DNA from: Thalassovita aquimarina
GTDB lineage: Bacteria > Pseudomonadota > Alphaproteobacteria > Rhodobacterales > Rhodobacteraceae
NCBI RefSeq assembly: GCF_018219815.1
Contig: NZ_JADMKU010000025.1
Span: 1 to 56,681, forward strand
Direction of reading: 5' to 3'
DNA: 56,681 nucleotides
The notes beneath the pieces are model-generated. The model saw nothing but the letters and a program-made list of their open reading frames with translations. It made no database searches and had not been told where the DNA came from. Position numbers and translations under genes: made by a program. Positions 27,535-35,365 of the stretch are shown here, piece by piece (the first letter of the stretch is position 1; every line of letters begins with the position of its first letter).

Positions 27535-27702
27535 TTACACCGCGGCGCGATGGACGAAGATGGTGATGAACAGGCCCACGATCATGAACAAAATGGCGTA
27601 TCCGGCCGCATATTGCAGCATGTCCAGCCCCTTGCCATTGCGCCGTTTGGCAAGAAACGCCCCGAAAAGCGCCCCCAGAATTGCTCCTGCGATTACGATC
27701 AT
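27535..27702 (-). CDS. Small double-helix membrane protein, 55 aa
   Basis: A 55-codon gene sits tightly between its neighbours. The start overlaps the DUF2927 stop by 4 nt (ATGA), and the TAA lies 4 nt before the CoxE gene. The protein begins MIVIAGAILGALFGAFLAKR, then a basic linker RRNGKGLDMLQ, then a second hydrophobic helix (AAGYAILFMIVGLFITIFV) and HRAAV. It is predicted as two transmembrane helices with a positive cytoplasmic loop. Similar small proteins at this position in relatives carry misleading names; no enzymatic motif is present. Confidence 0.8.
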   Translation of the reverse strand: MIVIAGAILGALFGAFLAKRRNGKGLDMLQYAAGYAILFMIVGLFITIFVHRAAV

Positions 27703-29078
27703 AGTTGCCCGTTGCTCCTCTTCAGCGGGCTCAATGCGGTGATTTCCTTCAGCTTGGCCCGCACCGCCCAGTCGGCCCCGAACCCGTAGCGCGCCCAGCC
27801 CAGACTGTCCAGCCTGACCAGCCGCGCCTCGTTGGTACGCCCCAGCAGGTCGAGCGCCTCGGCGCGCAGCAGCAGCAGGGTCGACAACAGCGCCGCGTTT
27901 TCATGCTGGGCGGCGATGTCCAGATACGGGTCGATGATGTCCAGCGCCGCCTGCCCGCGGCCTTCGCTGACCGCGTAGGCGGCCAGTTGCTGCGCCACCT
28001 GGGCGCTGTGCAGCCGGGTGCCGGGGGATTGCGCATAATACTTTTGCGCCGTGCGGAATTGCGACAGGGCGATATCGGCGTCGTGATTCTGCGTCAGCCG
28101 GCCAAGCGCGTAGTGCGAAAAGGCGCGGCGGTGATCGGTCCAGCCTTCCGCGCGCGCGATTTTGAGTGCCCGCTGCGCGGCGGCGCGGCGGGCCGCAGCG
28201 CTGCTTCCAGGGCCAAGTGCGGATTGAATCGCGTCGATCCAGCTGCGCGGGGTTTCCGGCAAGTAGAGCGACGACCGGCGCGTACCCGCCGGGTTCAGCG
28301 CCGCCAGGATATTTGGCAGCCGCGCGGCAACCTCATCCCGTCGCATGTCCGAGTGCAGTTGCGGCGAATAGAACGCCCGCAGGATCAGCATGTCATAGCC
28401 GGTCAGGACCGTGTGCACGTTGTCGTCGTTGAACACGCTGTCGGGCAGCCGATAGAGGTCGTTCAACGGCCCGAGCGCCTGCGCCAGTTCCTCGTGCAGG
28501 CAATCTCGCAATTCCTGCGGTGGCGCGTCGGCGGGGACGAAGATGGCCAGCCTTTCGCGCGTGGCCAGCCGGGACCAGTCGGTGCGTGCTGCCCGGCGGG
28601 CACCGGCATATTCGGCAAGGCTCGACACGTTCGGGACCACGAAACAGGCGGCCTGCGGCAGCTGTTTGCGAATCTGGTCATGGCTGACCGCCTCGATGGT
28701 GATCGACGCAGAGTTCGAGCGGGCCATGCGGATATCGATCCCAGCCTCGCGGCGCAGACGCGACAGCAGGTTTTCCAGGTCGATACCAAGGCTGATCGGC
28801 GCCTTTCCGGTGACGCGCAGGGTGATCGGACCCTCGAAGCGGGTCAGCACCGGCAATTCGCGCCCCGATTCCAGCCGGAACGCGAGGTCCAGGAAATCCC
28901 GCGCGATATCGGCGTTCGACGCCGCCGGCGCATCGGGTCGCGTCTTGGAAAAGGTTTTCATCGGCGGCAGCATCGGCGCCGTGTCGGTCGAGGCCCGCGT
29001 CGGCATTTCGGTCGGGGCGGTGGACATGCAGGCGCCAAGGGCAAAGCACAGCGGCAGCAGCAAACGCGGTATGTTCAT
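27699..29078 (-). CDS. DUF2927 lipoprotein
   Basis: The 459-residue protein has a lipoprotein signal ending LGAC (Cys17). A DUF2927 domain at about 55-260 shows LDLAFRLESGRELPVLTRFEGPI, CFVVPNVSSL and CLHEELAQALGPLNDLYRLPDSVFNDD; the HEE around residue 194 resembles a metalloprotease-like site. A C-terminal alpha-helical TPR-like region follows (about 290-450). The function is unknown. The overlap with the membrane-protein gene and proximity to MoxR and CoxE suggest a shared envelope role. Confidence 0.85.
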   Translation of the reverse strand: MNIPRLLLPLCFALGACMSTAPTEMPTRASTDTAPMLPPMKTFSKTRPDAPAASNADIARDFLDLAFRLESGRELPVLTRFEGPITLRVTGKAPISLGIDLENLLSRLRREAGIDIRMARSNSASITIEAVSHDQIRKQLPQAACFVVPNVSSLAEYAGARRAARTDWSRLATRERLAIFVPADAPPQELRDCLHEELAQALGPLNDLYRLPDSVFNDDNVHTVLTGYDMLILRAFYSPQLHSDMRRDEVAARLPNILAALNPAGTRRSSLYLPETPRSWIDAIQSALGPGSSAAARRAAAQRALKIARAEGWTDHRRAFSHYALGRLTQNHDADIALSQFRTAQKYYAQSPGTRLHSAQVAQQLAAYAVSEGRGQAALDIIDPYLDIAAQHENAALLSTLLLLRAEALDLLGRTNEARLVRLDSLGWARYGFGADWAVRAKLKEITALSPLKRSNGQL

Positions 29079-29153
29079 CCTGTTCCGCCCCCGGTCCGGC
29101 TCAATGGGAAATCAATTGATACCATACTTTCGACTTTCAAGGCTGCAAAATGC

Positions 29154-29180
29154 CTGACGCCCGCGTCAGAAATCTGACGC
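29154..29180. promoter_or_regulatory. Three-arm inverted repeat upstream of the DUF2927 gene
   Basis: The arms CTGACGC (29154-29160), GCGTCAGA (29163-29170) and TCTGACGC (29173-29180) alternate in orientation. The middle arm can therefore pair with either neighbour: CTGACGC-CC-GCGTCAG or GCGTCAGA-AA-TCTGACGC. All arms are perfect. The array lies 76-102 nt upstream of the DUF2927 start. It could be an operator with three half-sites or two mutually exclusive leader hairpins. Confidence 0.5.
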
Positions 29181-29312
29181 GAAGGCGGGGGACGCCCCGT
29201 GCATCCCGAATAAATGCACCCTATCGGCGAAATGGGGCGCGAGTATGACCCGCGCCGCCGGAAGCCTGAAACAGGCTGTTGATCGCGGCGGCACAATCCG
29301 CCGGGCTGGGGG

Positions 29313-30152
29313 TCAGCGCTGGCTGCGCGCCAAGAAGGCCAGCCGTTCGAACAGGTGCCCGTCCTGTTCGTTTTTCAACAGCGCCCCGTGCAGTTTCGGC
29401 AGCGCATTGGCGCCGTCGCGCTTCAGGTCCTCGGCTTCCAGATCCTCGGCCAGCAACAGCTTCAGCCAGTCCAGAACCTCGCTGGTCGACGGCTTCTTCT
29501 TCAGCCCGGACATGTCGCGGATTTCGTAGAACTGGGTCAACGCCGTGGTCAGCAGCTGTTCCTTGATGCCGGGATGGTGCACCTCGACGATCTTCTTCAT
29601 CGTGTCAGCGTCGGGGAAGCGGATGTAATGGAAGAAACAGCGGCGCAGGAAGGCGTCGGGCAGTTCCTTTTCGTTGTTCGAGGTGATGATGATGATCGGG
29701 CGGTGACGCGCGCGGATCGTTTCGCCGGTCTCGTAGACGTGGAACTCCATCTTGTCGAGTTCCTGCAGCAGGTCGTTCGGAAACTCGATATCGGCCTTGT
29801 CGATCTCGTCGATCAGCAGGACGACCTTTTCCTCTGATTCGAAGGCCTGCCAGAGCTTGCCCTGCTTGATGTAATTCTTCACGTCATGGACGCGTACGTC
29901 GCCCAACTGGCTGTCACGCAGCCGGCTGACCGCGTCGTATTCGTAAAGGCCTTGCTGCGCCTTAGTGGTCGACTTGATGTTCCATTCGATCATCCGCAGC
30001 CCCAGGGCGCTGGCCACCTGTTTCGCCAGCTCCGTCTTGCCGGTGCCAGGTTCGCCCTTGACCAGCAAGGGCCGCTCCAGCGTCACCGCCGCGTTGACCG
30101 CCACGGTCAGGTCATCGGTCGCCACATAAGCGTCGGTGCCTTGGAATTTCAT
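29313..30152 (-). CDS. MoxR-family AAA+ ATPase
   Basis: This is a 279-residue AAA_3/MoxR chaperone-like ATPase. Walker A is GEPGTGKTELA (33-43), Walker B is VVLLIDEIDKADIEFPNDLLQELD (about 110), sensor 1 is IIITSNNEKELPDAFLRRCFFHYIRFP, and a C-terminal lid follows. MoxR ATPases cooperate with VWA proteins such as CoxE to mature or insert cofactors in enzyme complexes, and the CoxE-type gene lies downstream on the same strand. The ribosome-binding site is GGTGGAG. Confidence 0.93.
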   Translation of the reverse strand: MKFQGTDAYVATDDLTVAVNAAVTLERPLLVKGEPGTGKTELAKQVASALGLRMIEWNIKSTTKAQQGLYEYDAVSRLRDSQLGDVRVHDVKNYIKQGKLWQAFESEEKVVLLIDEIDKADIEFPNDLLQELDKMEFHVYETGETIRARHRPIIIITSNNEKELPDAFLRRCFFHYIRFPDADTMKKIVEVHHPGIKEQLLTTALTQFYEIRDMSGLKKKPSTSEVLDWLKLLLAEDLEAEDLKRDGANALPKLHGALLKNEQDGHLFERLAFLARSQR

Positions 30153-30178
30153 CTACTCTCCACCCTTCAATGCACAGT

Positions 30179-30199
30179 TTCGCGGCACAGTATCGCGAA
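30179..30199. promoter_or_regulatory. TTCGCG-N9-CGCGAA inverted repeat between moxR and dksA
   Basis: Perfect 6-bp arms, TTCGCG (30179-30184) and CGCGAA (30194-30199), are separated by 9 bases in the divergent promoter region, 27-47 nt upstream of the MoxR start. It could be an operator for either gene. The arms are short, so chance is possible. Confidence 0.3.
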
Positions 30200-30332
30200 G
30201 TTAAACCTCCCGCAATCAGTGGCGTTATAGGTAGTGACATTCCCCAACCATTGGGATAGACGGGCGCCGGGAGGCAGCCATATGTCAAAGGATACTGCAT
30301 TGACAGATCATGGCCTTGAAGAGGGAAACGAG

Positions 30333-30755
30333 ATGAAGGCGGAAACCTTTATTTCCGATGATTACCGTCCGGCGGAAGATGAGCCGTTCATGAACGACAG
30401 ACAGCTGGAGTATTTCCGGCGGAAGCTCTTGGCTTGGAAGGACGAGATCCTCGACGATAGCCGGGACACGATCGAGGGCCTGCAGGAAACCACGCGCAAC
30501 ATCCCCGATGTCGCAGACCGTGCCAGCGAGGAAACCGATCGCGCGCTGGAACTGCGCACCCGTGATCGTCAGCGCAAGCTGGTCGCCAAGATCGACGCCG
30601 CGCTGCGCCGCATCGACGAAGGCGAATACGGCTATTGCGAGGTGACCGGCGAACCGATCAGCCTGAAACGGCTGGACGCAAGGCCCATCGCCACGATGAG
30701 CCTGGAAGCCCAGGAACGGCACGAACGGCGCGAAAAAGTGCATCGCGACGACTGA
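30333..30755 (+). CDS. dksA: RNA polymerase-binding transcription factor DksA
   Basis: This 140-residue coiled-coil and zinc-finger-type protein acts in the RNA polymerase secondary channel with ppGpp. The body MNDRQLEYFRRKLLAWKDEI, RASEETDRALELRTRDRQRK and DEGEYGYCEVTGEPISLKRL is typical of alphaproteobacterial DksA. Of the classical zinc Cys positions only YGYCEVTG is Cys; the others are Thr/Gly and Ala (LDARPIAT), as in the reduced-Cys DksA of this group. The start MKAETF at 30333 matches relatives. An in-frame ATG at 30282 also has a GGGAGG ribosome-binding site and would add 17 residues. Confidence 0.92.
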   Translation: MKAETFISDDYRPAEDEPFMNDRQLEYFRRKLLAWKDEILDDSRDTIEGLQETTRNIPDVADRASEETDRALELRTRDRQRKLVAKIDAALRRIDEGEYGYCEVTGEPISLKRLDARPIATMSLEAQERHERREKVHRDD

Positions 30756-30783
30756 GCCGGGAATGCACGGAATGAAGATATGG

Positions 30784-30814
30784 AACGTCGGGGCCTAGGT
30801 CCCGGCGTTTTTTT
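30784..30814 (+). terminator. Rho-independent terminator of dksA
   Basis: The strand forms a GC-rich stem (AACGTCGGGGCC pairing with GGTCCCGGCGTT, two G-U wobbles, tight loop) ending in seven or more T residues from about 30808. It begins 28 nt after the dksA stop and is the clearest intrinsic terminator in the window. Confidence 0.85.
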
Positions 30815-30826
30815 AGCGGTGGACGA

Positions 30827-31996
30827 ATGAGCGTTCTGGGACTGAAAGTTATCGTGATCGGCGGCGGCATCGGCGGCATGGCGGCGGCGCGGGCGCTGGC
30901 GTTGCGCGGTGCCTCGGTCACGTTGCTGGAACAGGCCGAAGCGATCACCGAGGTGGGCGCGGGGCTGCAGGTCAGTCCGAACGGCTTTGCGGTGCTCGAC
31001 GCGCTCGGGCTGGGCGATGAACTGGCCGCCGGGTCGGTGCGCGCCGATGCGATCAGCCTGCGCGATTACCGCAGGGGCGAGGTGCTGCGGCTCAATCTCG
31101 GGCGGTTGGCGAACCGCCATTACTATTTCACCCATCGCGCCGACCTGATCGGCCTGCTGGCGCGCGGTGCGCGTGACGCCGGCGTGCGCATCCGGCTGCT
31201 GCAAAGGGTTGAGCGGGTCGAGCCCGGCGACCGTCCCTGGGTCCACACCGCGAACGGCGCAACCCTCGAGGCCGACCTCGTGATCGGTGCCGACGGGCTG
31301 CATTCGCGGCTGCGGCCGGAACTGAATGGGGCGGACAAGCCGCGCTTCACCGGTCAGGTCGCATGGCGTGCCATCGTGCCCAATCATGCCGGCCGTCCGG
31401 CCGAGGCCTGGGTCCACATGGCGCCGGGCCGGCATCTGGTCAGCTACCCGTTGCGCGGCGGGTCGGCGCTGAACCTCGTGGCGGTGCAGGAACGCAAGGA
31501 CTGGACCGAGGAGGGCTGGAACCACCAGGACGATCCCTACAATCTGCGGGCCGTTTTCGACGATTTCGGACCCGAAGCGCAGGACATGCTGGCCCGCGTC
31601 GAAGAAGTGCATCTCTGGGGGTTGTTCCGCCATCCGGTGGCGCGGACCTGGCAGCGCGGGCATTGCGCGCTGCTGGGTGATGCGGCGCATCCGACGCTGC
31701 CGTTTTTGGCGCAGGGTGCCTCGATGGCGCTGGAAGACGCCTGGGCGCTGGCCGATGAACTGGCGGCAACCGACGGCATCGACGCGGGGCTTGCCGCCTA
31801 TCAGGCCCGCCGTGAAGCGCGGGCCCGCAAGGTGATCAACGCGGCCACCGGCAATGCATGGAAGTATCACCTGCGTTCGGCGCCCGTTCGCTTTGCCGCC
31901 CATGCCGCGCTGAAGCTTGGCGGTACGCTCGCCCCCTCGGCGATGTTGCACCAGTTCGACTGGCTTTATGACCACGACGAAACCGCGCGGCCCTGA
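30827..31996 (+). CDS. FAD-dependent monooxygenase (salicylate hydroxylase / UbiH-like)
   Basis: The 389-residue class A flavoprotein hydroxylase has the N-terminal FAD dinucleotide motif VIVIGGGIGGMAAARALALRG (about 8-28), the DG motif ADLVIGADGLHSRLR near residue 152, and the second FAD motif GHCALLGDAAHPTLPFLAQGASMALEDA near residue 280. It most resembles salicylate 1-monooxygenase-like proteins, but the aromatic substrate cannot be inferred and no aromatic pathway genes are adjacent. It starts 12 nt after the dksA terminator, so its own promoter may overlap that terminator or read-through may occur. Confidence 0.88.
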   Translation: MSVLGLKVIVIGGGIGGMAAARALALRGASVTLLEQAEAITEVGAGLQVSPNGFAVLDALGLGDELAAGSVRADAISLRDYRRGEVLRLNLGRLANRHYYFTHRADLIGLLARGARDAGVRIRLLQRVERVEPGDRPWVHTANGATLEADLVIGADGLHSRLRPELNGADKPRFTGQVAWRAIVPNHAGRPAEAWVHMAPGRHLVSYPLRGGSALNLVAVQERKDWTEEGWNHQDDPYNLRAVFDDFGPEAQDMLARVEEVHLWGLFRHPVARTWQRGHCALLGDAAHPTLPFLAQGASMALEDAWALADELAATDGIDAGLAAYQARREARARKVINAATGNAWKYHLRSAPVRFAAHAALKLGGTLAPSAMLHQFDWLYDHDETARP

Positions 31997-32005
31997 CCAG
32001 GCGCG

Positions 32006-32058
32006 GCTTTTTCATCTGAGCGGAAATATTGCTGGGGCAGGCGCCCTTGTGCCCCCCC
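32006..32058 (+). repeat. Post-stop intergenic repeat element, copy A
   Basis: This begins 9 nt after the monooxygenase stop. It reads GGCTTTTTCATCTGAGCGGAAATATT followed by a GGGGCAGGCGCCC...GCCCCCC stem-rich segment. The same plan (T run, G-C-G-AAATA core, then G/C-rich dyad) appears at 37195-37260 after another plus-strand gene. Elements of this plan are common after genes in Rhodobacteraceae (remembered, not searched). A role in transcript ends is an inference. Confidence 0.45.
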
Positions 32059-32079
32059 CTCGGCAGGTGGTGACGCCGA

Positions 32080-32889
32080 TCAGGCGTCCAGCTCGACCCA
32101 GACCGGTACGTGATCCGATGGCTTGTCCCGCCCGCGCACATCCTTGTCGATCTGGCAGTCCAGCAGCAGGTCGGCGCATTGCGGTGTCAGCAGGAAATGG
32201 TCGATGCGAATCCCATCGTCGCGGTTCCAGCAGCCGGCCTGGTAGTCCCAGAATGAATAATGCCCCGGCCCCTGGGTGCGGGCACGGAACGCCTCGGTGA
32301 AGCCGAGGTTCAGGATGCGGCGGAACGCGGCGCGGCTTTCGGGGCGGAACAGCGCATCCTCGACCCACGCTTCGGGGCGGCGGGCGTCTTCGGTCTGCGG
32401 GATGATGTTGTAATCGCCCGCCATCAGCGCCGGCATTTCGTCGGCCAGCAAGTCCTGCGCCCGGGCATGAAGTCGGTCCATCCAGCGTAGCTTGTAATCG
32501 TATTTGCCGCCCGGCACCGGGGTGCCATCGTCCTGCAATTCGACCGGGTTGCCGTTGGGCAGGTAAAGCCCGCAGACACGGATCGCCTGCTTGTCGCCCA
32601 CCACCGTCGCCTCGATCCAGCGTGCCTGCTCGTCGCTGTCATCGCCCGGCAGGCCGCGCCGGACGTCTTCCAGCGGCAGTTTCGACAGGATCGCCACGCC
32701 GTTGAAGCTTTTCTGGCCATGGGTTTCGACGTTGTAGCCCTTGTCCTCGAAAATCTCGCGCGGGAAGCCTTCGTCGACTGACTTGATTTCCTGCAACAGC
32801 GCCACGTCAGGCTGGGCTTCGTCCAGCCAGTCGCTCAGCGCGTTCACCCGCGCCTTGATCCCGTTGATGTTGAACGTTGCGATCTTCAT
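32080..32889 (-). CDS. xthA: Exodeoxyribonuclease III
   Basis: This is a 269-residue EEP-family nuclease for AP-site cleavage and 3' end repair. Catalytic motifs are FNINGIKARV (Asn9), LLQEIKSVDEGFP (metal Glu35), GVAILSK, CGLYLPNGN (active Tyr), MAGDYNIIP (Asp and Asn), DYQAGC and RIDHFLLTPQ, with KPSDHVPVWVEL (catalytic His) at the C-terminus. The length is normal. Confidence 0.96.
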   Translation of the reverse strand: MKIATFNINGIKARVNALSDWLDEAQPDVALLQEIKSVDEGFPREIFEDKGYNVETHGQKSFNGVAILSKLPLEDVRRGLPGDDSDEQARWIEATVVGDKQAIRVCGLYLPNGNPVELQDDGTPVPGGKYDYKLRWMDRLHARAQDLLADEMPALMAGDYNIIPQTEDARRPEAWVEDALFRPESRAAFRRILNLGFTEAFRARTQGPGHYSFWDYQAGCWNRDDGIRIDHFLLTPQCADLLLDCQIDKDVRGRDKPSDHVPVWVELDA

Positions 32890-33075
32890 GCCCGGCCTCC
32901 TTCTGCCCCGCCTCTATGCCCGCAGGCGGGTAGCGGGCGCAAGACGCCGGTTCAGGTTTTCGGGGTGCAGCCCTGCAAGGCCGCAGCCCGACAGACCCCG
33001 GTCGCGCAGGCAGTGACGCCGAAGCGCGGGGATCTCCCCCGGCCGCGGCGCCGTCTGCACGGGATCAGGCGGTTC

Positions 33076-33507
33076 TCATTCTTGGATGGAGGCGAGGAAG
33101 AACAGCAGTTCCAGAATCCGGCCGCGGACGATGCGTTCGACCATTGCTTCGTTCGGGCGCGCGCCGAAGGGGTCGAATTGCTCCGTCACCTCGGCATTGT
33201 AGCGGCTGCCCCAGATCGGCATGTAACCGGACCCGTGCACCGTCATTTCTTCGCGTCCGTCGATGATCCCATAAATCTTGTTGAAAGGAAATTTGCCGCC
33301 ATTGTTCTTGGCCAGCTGTGTCAGGTCCGGCGGATCGGCATTTAGAAACTCTGCGAAGTTCCCCTGTCCCTTTGCTTCAGGGCCGTGACACGAGGCGCAG
33401 CTTGCCATGTATTCACGTTCGCCATAGCTCGTGTCCTGAGCCAGCGCGGGGATCGTGGAAAGGGCGGCAAAAATACCAGCTGCCAACGATTGTCTAATAA
33501 ACTTCAT
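33076..33507 (-). CDS. Periplasmic class I c-type cytochrome
   Basis: The 143-residue protein has a signal peptide (cleavage after IPALAQ near residue 24), one heme-binding motif CASCH (Cys37, Cys40, His41) and a candidate axial Met in SGYMPIWG near residue 94. The body RGRILELLFFLASIQE completes a monoheme fold. The partner is unknown and there is no oxidase beside it. The ribosome-binding site AGGAGGAATTC is strong. A thiosulfate- or sulfite-oxidising partner is possible but unsupported by context. Confidence 0.88.
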   Translation of the reverse strand: MKFIRQSLAAGIFAALSTIPALAQDTSYGEREYMASCASCHGPEAKGQGNFAEFLNADPPDLTQLAKNNGGKFPFNKIYGIIDGREEMTVHGSGYMPIWGSRYNAEVTEQFDPFGARPNEAMVERIVRGRILELLFFLASIQE

Positions 33508-33764
33508 GAATTCCTCCTGACATTGTCGTGGTCTTCAAATTCTCCTGCTCAGTGTTCTGCGCGGTCTTCCAATGGGTCCACGCTACTTCATTTTTCGGTT
33601 TCTGACAAACGAGGCCTCCCGCGCATGCTGGCGTCATCGTCTTCAGGCATGGTGAAGGCGCGCCGTCTCGGTCTGCGACGCGTCAGGCGTGCCTGATCGA
33701 CACGTGTTGCGCTGCGGCTCCGGCGGGTATGCCGGATCTTGCAGTCAGCGGGAAAGCGTCAGGA
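33508..33764. other. Intergenic region upstream of the cytochrome gene, no gene seen
   Basis: About 257 bases hold the cytochrome promoter and the 3' flank of the Fe-S carrier gene. A small hairpin CCGGC-GGGTAT-GCCGG (33720-33735) lies 29 nt after the Fe-S carrier stop and may help end its transcript. Short open frames here show no family-like sequence. Confidence 0.4.
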
Positions 33765-34088
33765 TTACATCGAAAACGAGGTGCCGCAACCGCAGGACGA
33801 AGTCGCATTGGGGTTGTCGATCACGAAACGCGCGCCGATCAATTCGTCGCTGAAATCGATCGTCGCACCGGTCAGGAAGTGCAGCGAAACGCTGTCCACC
33901 ACGACCTTTTCGCCATCCGCTTCCAGCACCAGATCGTCCTCGGCCGGCTGATCCAGCCGGATATCGTATTGGAACCCGGAACAGCCGCCGCCTTCGACCG
34001 CGACGCGCAACGCCTGTCCCTGATCGCCGGCGCCGATTTCAGCCAGCCGTTCAAAGGCGCGTTGGGTCACCTTGGGGGGAAGTTGCAT
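33765..34088 (-). CDS. erpA: HesB/IscA-family iron-sulfur carrier (ErpA-like)
   Basis: This is a 107-residue A-type carrier that accepts Fe-S clusters from a scaffold and passes them to apoproteins. The three invariant cysteines are present: Cys36 (GGGCSGFQY), Cys99 and Cys101 (SSCGCGTSF). The frame extends upstream, but the ATG at 34088 (MQLPPKVTQRA) matches the family start. It is divergent from dgt, a frequent arrangement in this order. Whether it is ErpA, IscA or SufA is uncertain. Confidence 0.9.
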   Translation of the reverse strand: MQLPPKVTQRAFERLAEIGAGDQGQALRVAVEGGGCSGFQYDIRLDQPAEDDLVLEADGEKVVVDSVSLHFLTGATIDFSDELIGARFVIDNPNATSSCGCGTSFSM

Positions 34089-34168
34089 TTGGGGCTCCAA
34101 ACTGTATCGTCGCGGTTGCAGGATGAATATATGTTCGGCAGGCACAGGCGACAAGGACCAGTTTCGGC

Positions 34169-35356
34169 ATGACAGCCCCCTACGCATCCGACCCCAAGGC
34201 CAGCCGCGGCCGGCTTTACCCGGAAGAAGAAAGCGCGTTCAGGTCGTGTTTTCAAAGGGATCGCGACCGGATCATCCATGCCAGCAGCTTCCGCCGCCTG
34301 AAACACAAGACCCAGGTTTTCATCGAACACGAAGGCGATTATTTTCGCACCCGTCTGACCCATTCGATCGAGGTGGCGCAGGTGGCGCGGACGATTTGCG
34401 GCACCCTTGGACTCAATCCCGAACTGACCGAGGCGGTAGCGCTGGCGCATGACCTGGGCCATACCCCCTTCGGCCATACCGGCGAAGATGCCCTGTCGGA
34501 ACTGATGGCCCCCTATGGCGGGTTCGATCACAACGCGCAGGCGATCCGCATCGTCACCGCGCTGGAACGGCATTACGCCGAATGGGACGGGCTGAACCTG
34601 ACCTGGGAAACGCTGGAAGGGATCGCCAAGCATAACGGCCCGGTGACCGGCGACATTCCGTGGGCCCTGGCAGAATGCAACGCGCAGATCGATCTGGAAC
34701 TGCATACCCACGCCAGCGCCGAGGCGCAGGTGGCGGCGCTGTCCGACGACATCGCCTATAACAATCACGACCTGCATGACGGGCTGCGCGCGGAGCTGTT
34801 TTCCACCGACGAACTGGCCGAAATGCCGATCCTCAAGGACTGTTTCGGCGAGGTTGACCGCAAATATCCCGGCCTGAACTACTACCGCCGCCGGCACGAG
34901 GCGCTGCGCCGCTTCTTCGGGGTGCTGGTGGAGGATGTGATCGCGGTGTCCAGGCGTAACCTTGACGATCTGAATCCGTCCTCGGTGCAGGATATCCGCG
35001 ATGCCGGCCGCATGATGGTGCAGTTTTCACCCGACCTGTGGGCCCAGCTGAAGGTGATCCGCGAATTCCTGTTTCACCGCATGTACCGGGCGCCGGAAGT
35101 GGTGGAAATCCGCAGCTATGTGACCGAGCTGATCCATGAACTCTTTCCGATGTTCATGGACCGGCCCGACCTGTTGCCGAAGCAATGGCGCAAGGCGGTG
35201 GAAGAGGCGCAGGATGAAACCGCACTGGCGCGGATCGTGTCGGACTACATCGCCGGCATGACCGACCGCTACGCGCTGCAGGAACATGAACGGCTGACCG
35301 GGCGGAGCGCGATTCCGGCCGGGCGCCGCGCCACGCCCACGCAACGGGGCGGATAG
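34169..35356 (+). CDS. dgt: dGTP triphosphohydrolase (dGTPase-like)
   Basis: This 395-residue HD-domain hydrolase removes triphosphate from dNTPs. Key motifs are RDRIIHASSFRRLKHKTQVF, the metal-binding His in RTRLTHSIEVAQVART, the HD pair in ALAHDLGHTPFGHTGE, and the later Asp in LSDDIAYNNHDLHDGLRA. The length fits the alphaproteobacterial type 2 group rather than E. coli Dgt. It precedes the antiporter gene by 9 nt, suggesting co-transcription. Confidence 0.94.
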   Translation: MTAPYASDPKASRGRLYPEEESAFRSCFQRDRDRIIHASSFRRLKHKTQVFIEHEGDYFRTRLTHSIEVAQVARTICGTLGLNPELTEAVALAHDLGHTPFGHTGEDALSELMAPYGGFDHNAQAIRIVTALERHYAEWDGLNLTWETLEGIAKHNGPVTGDIPWALAECNAQIDLELHTHASAEAQVAALSDDIAYNNHDLHDGLRAELFSTDELAEMPILKDCFGEVDRKYPGLNYYRRRHEALRRFFGVLVEDVIAVSRRNLDDLNPSSVQDIRDAGRMMVQFSPDLWAQLKVIREFLFHRMYRAPEVVEIRSYVTELIHELFPMFMDRPDLLPKQWRKAVEEAQDETALARIVSDYIAGMTDRYALQEHERLTGRSAIPAGRRATPTQRGG

Positions 35357-35365
35357 GGGGGAAAC

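Noticed and set aside
30244-30256. CCCAA-CCA-TTGGG inverted repeat before dksA as an operator
   Set aside because: The arms are short and the site falls close to the alternate start. Chance is as likely.
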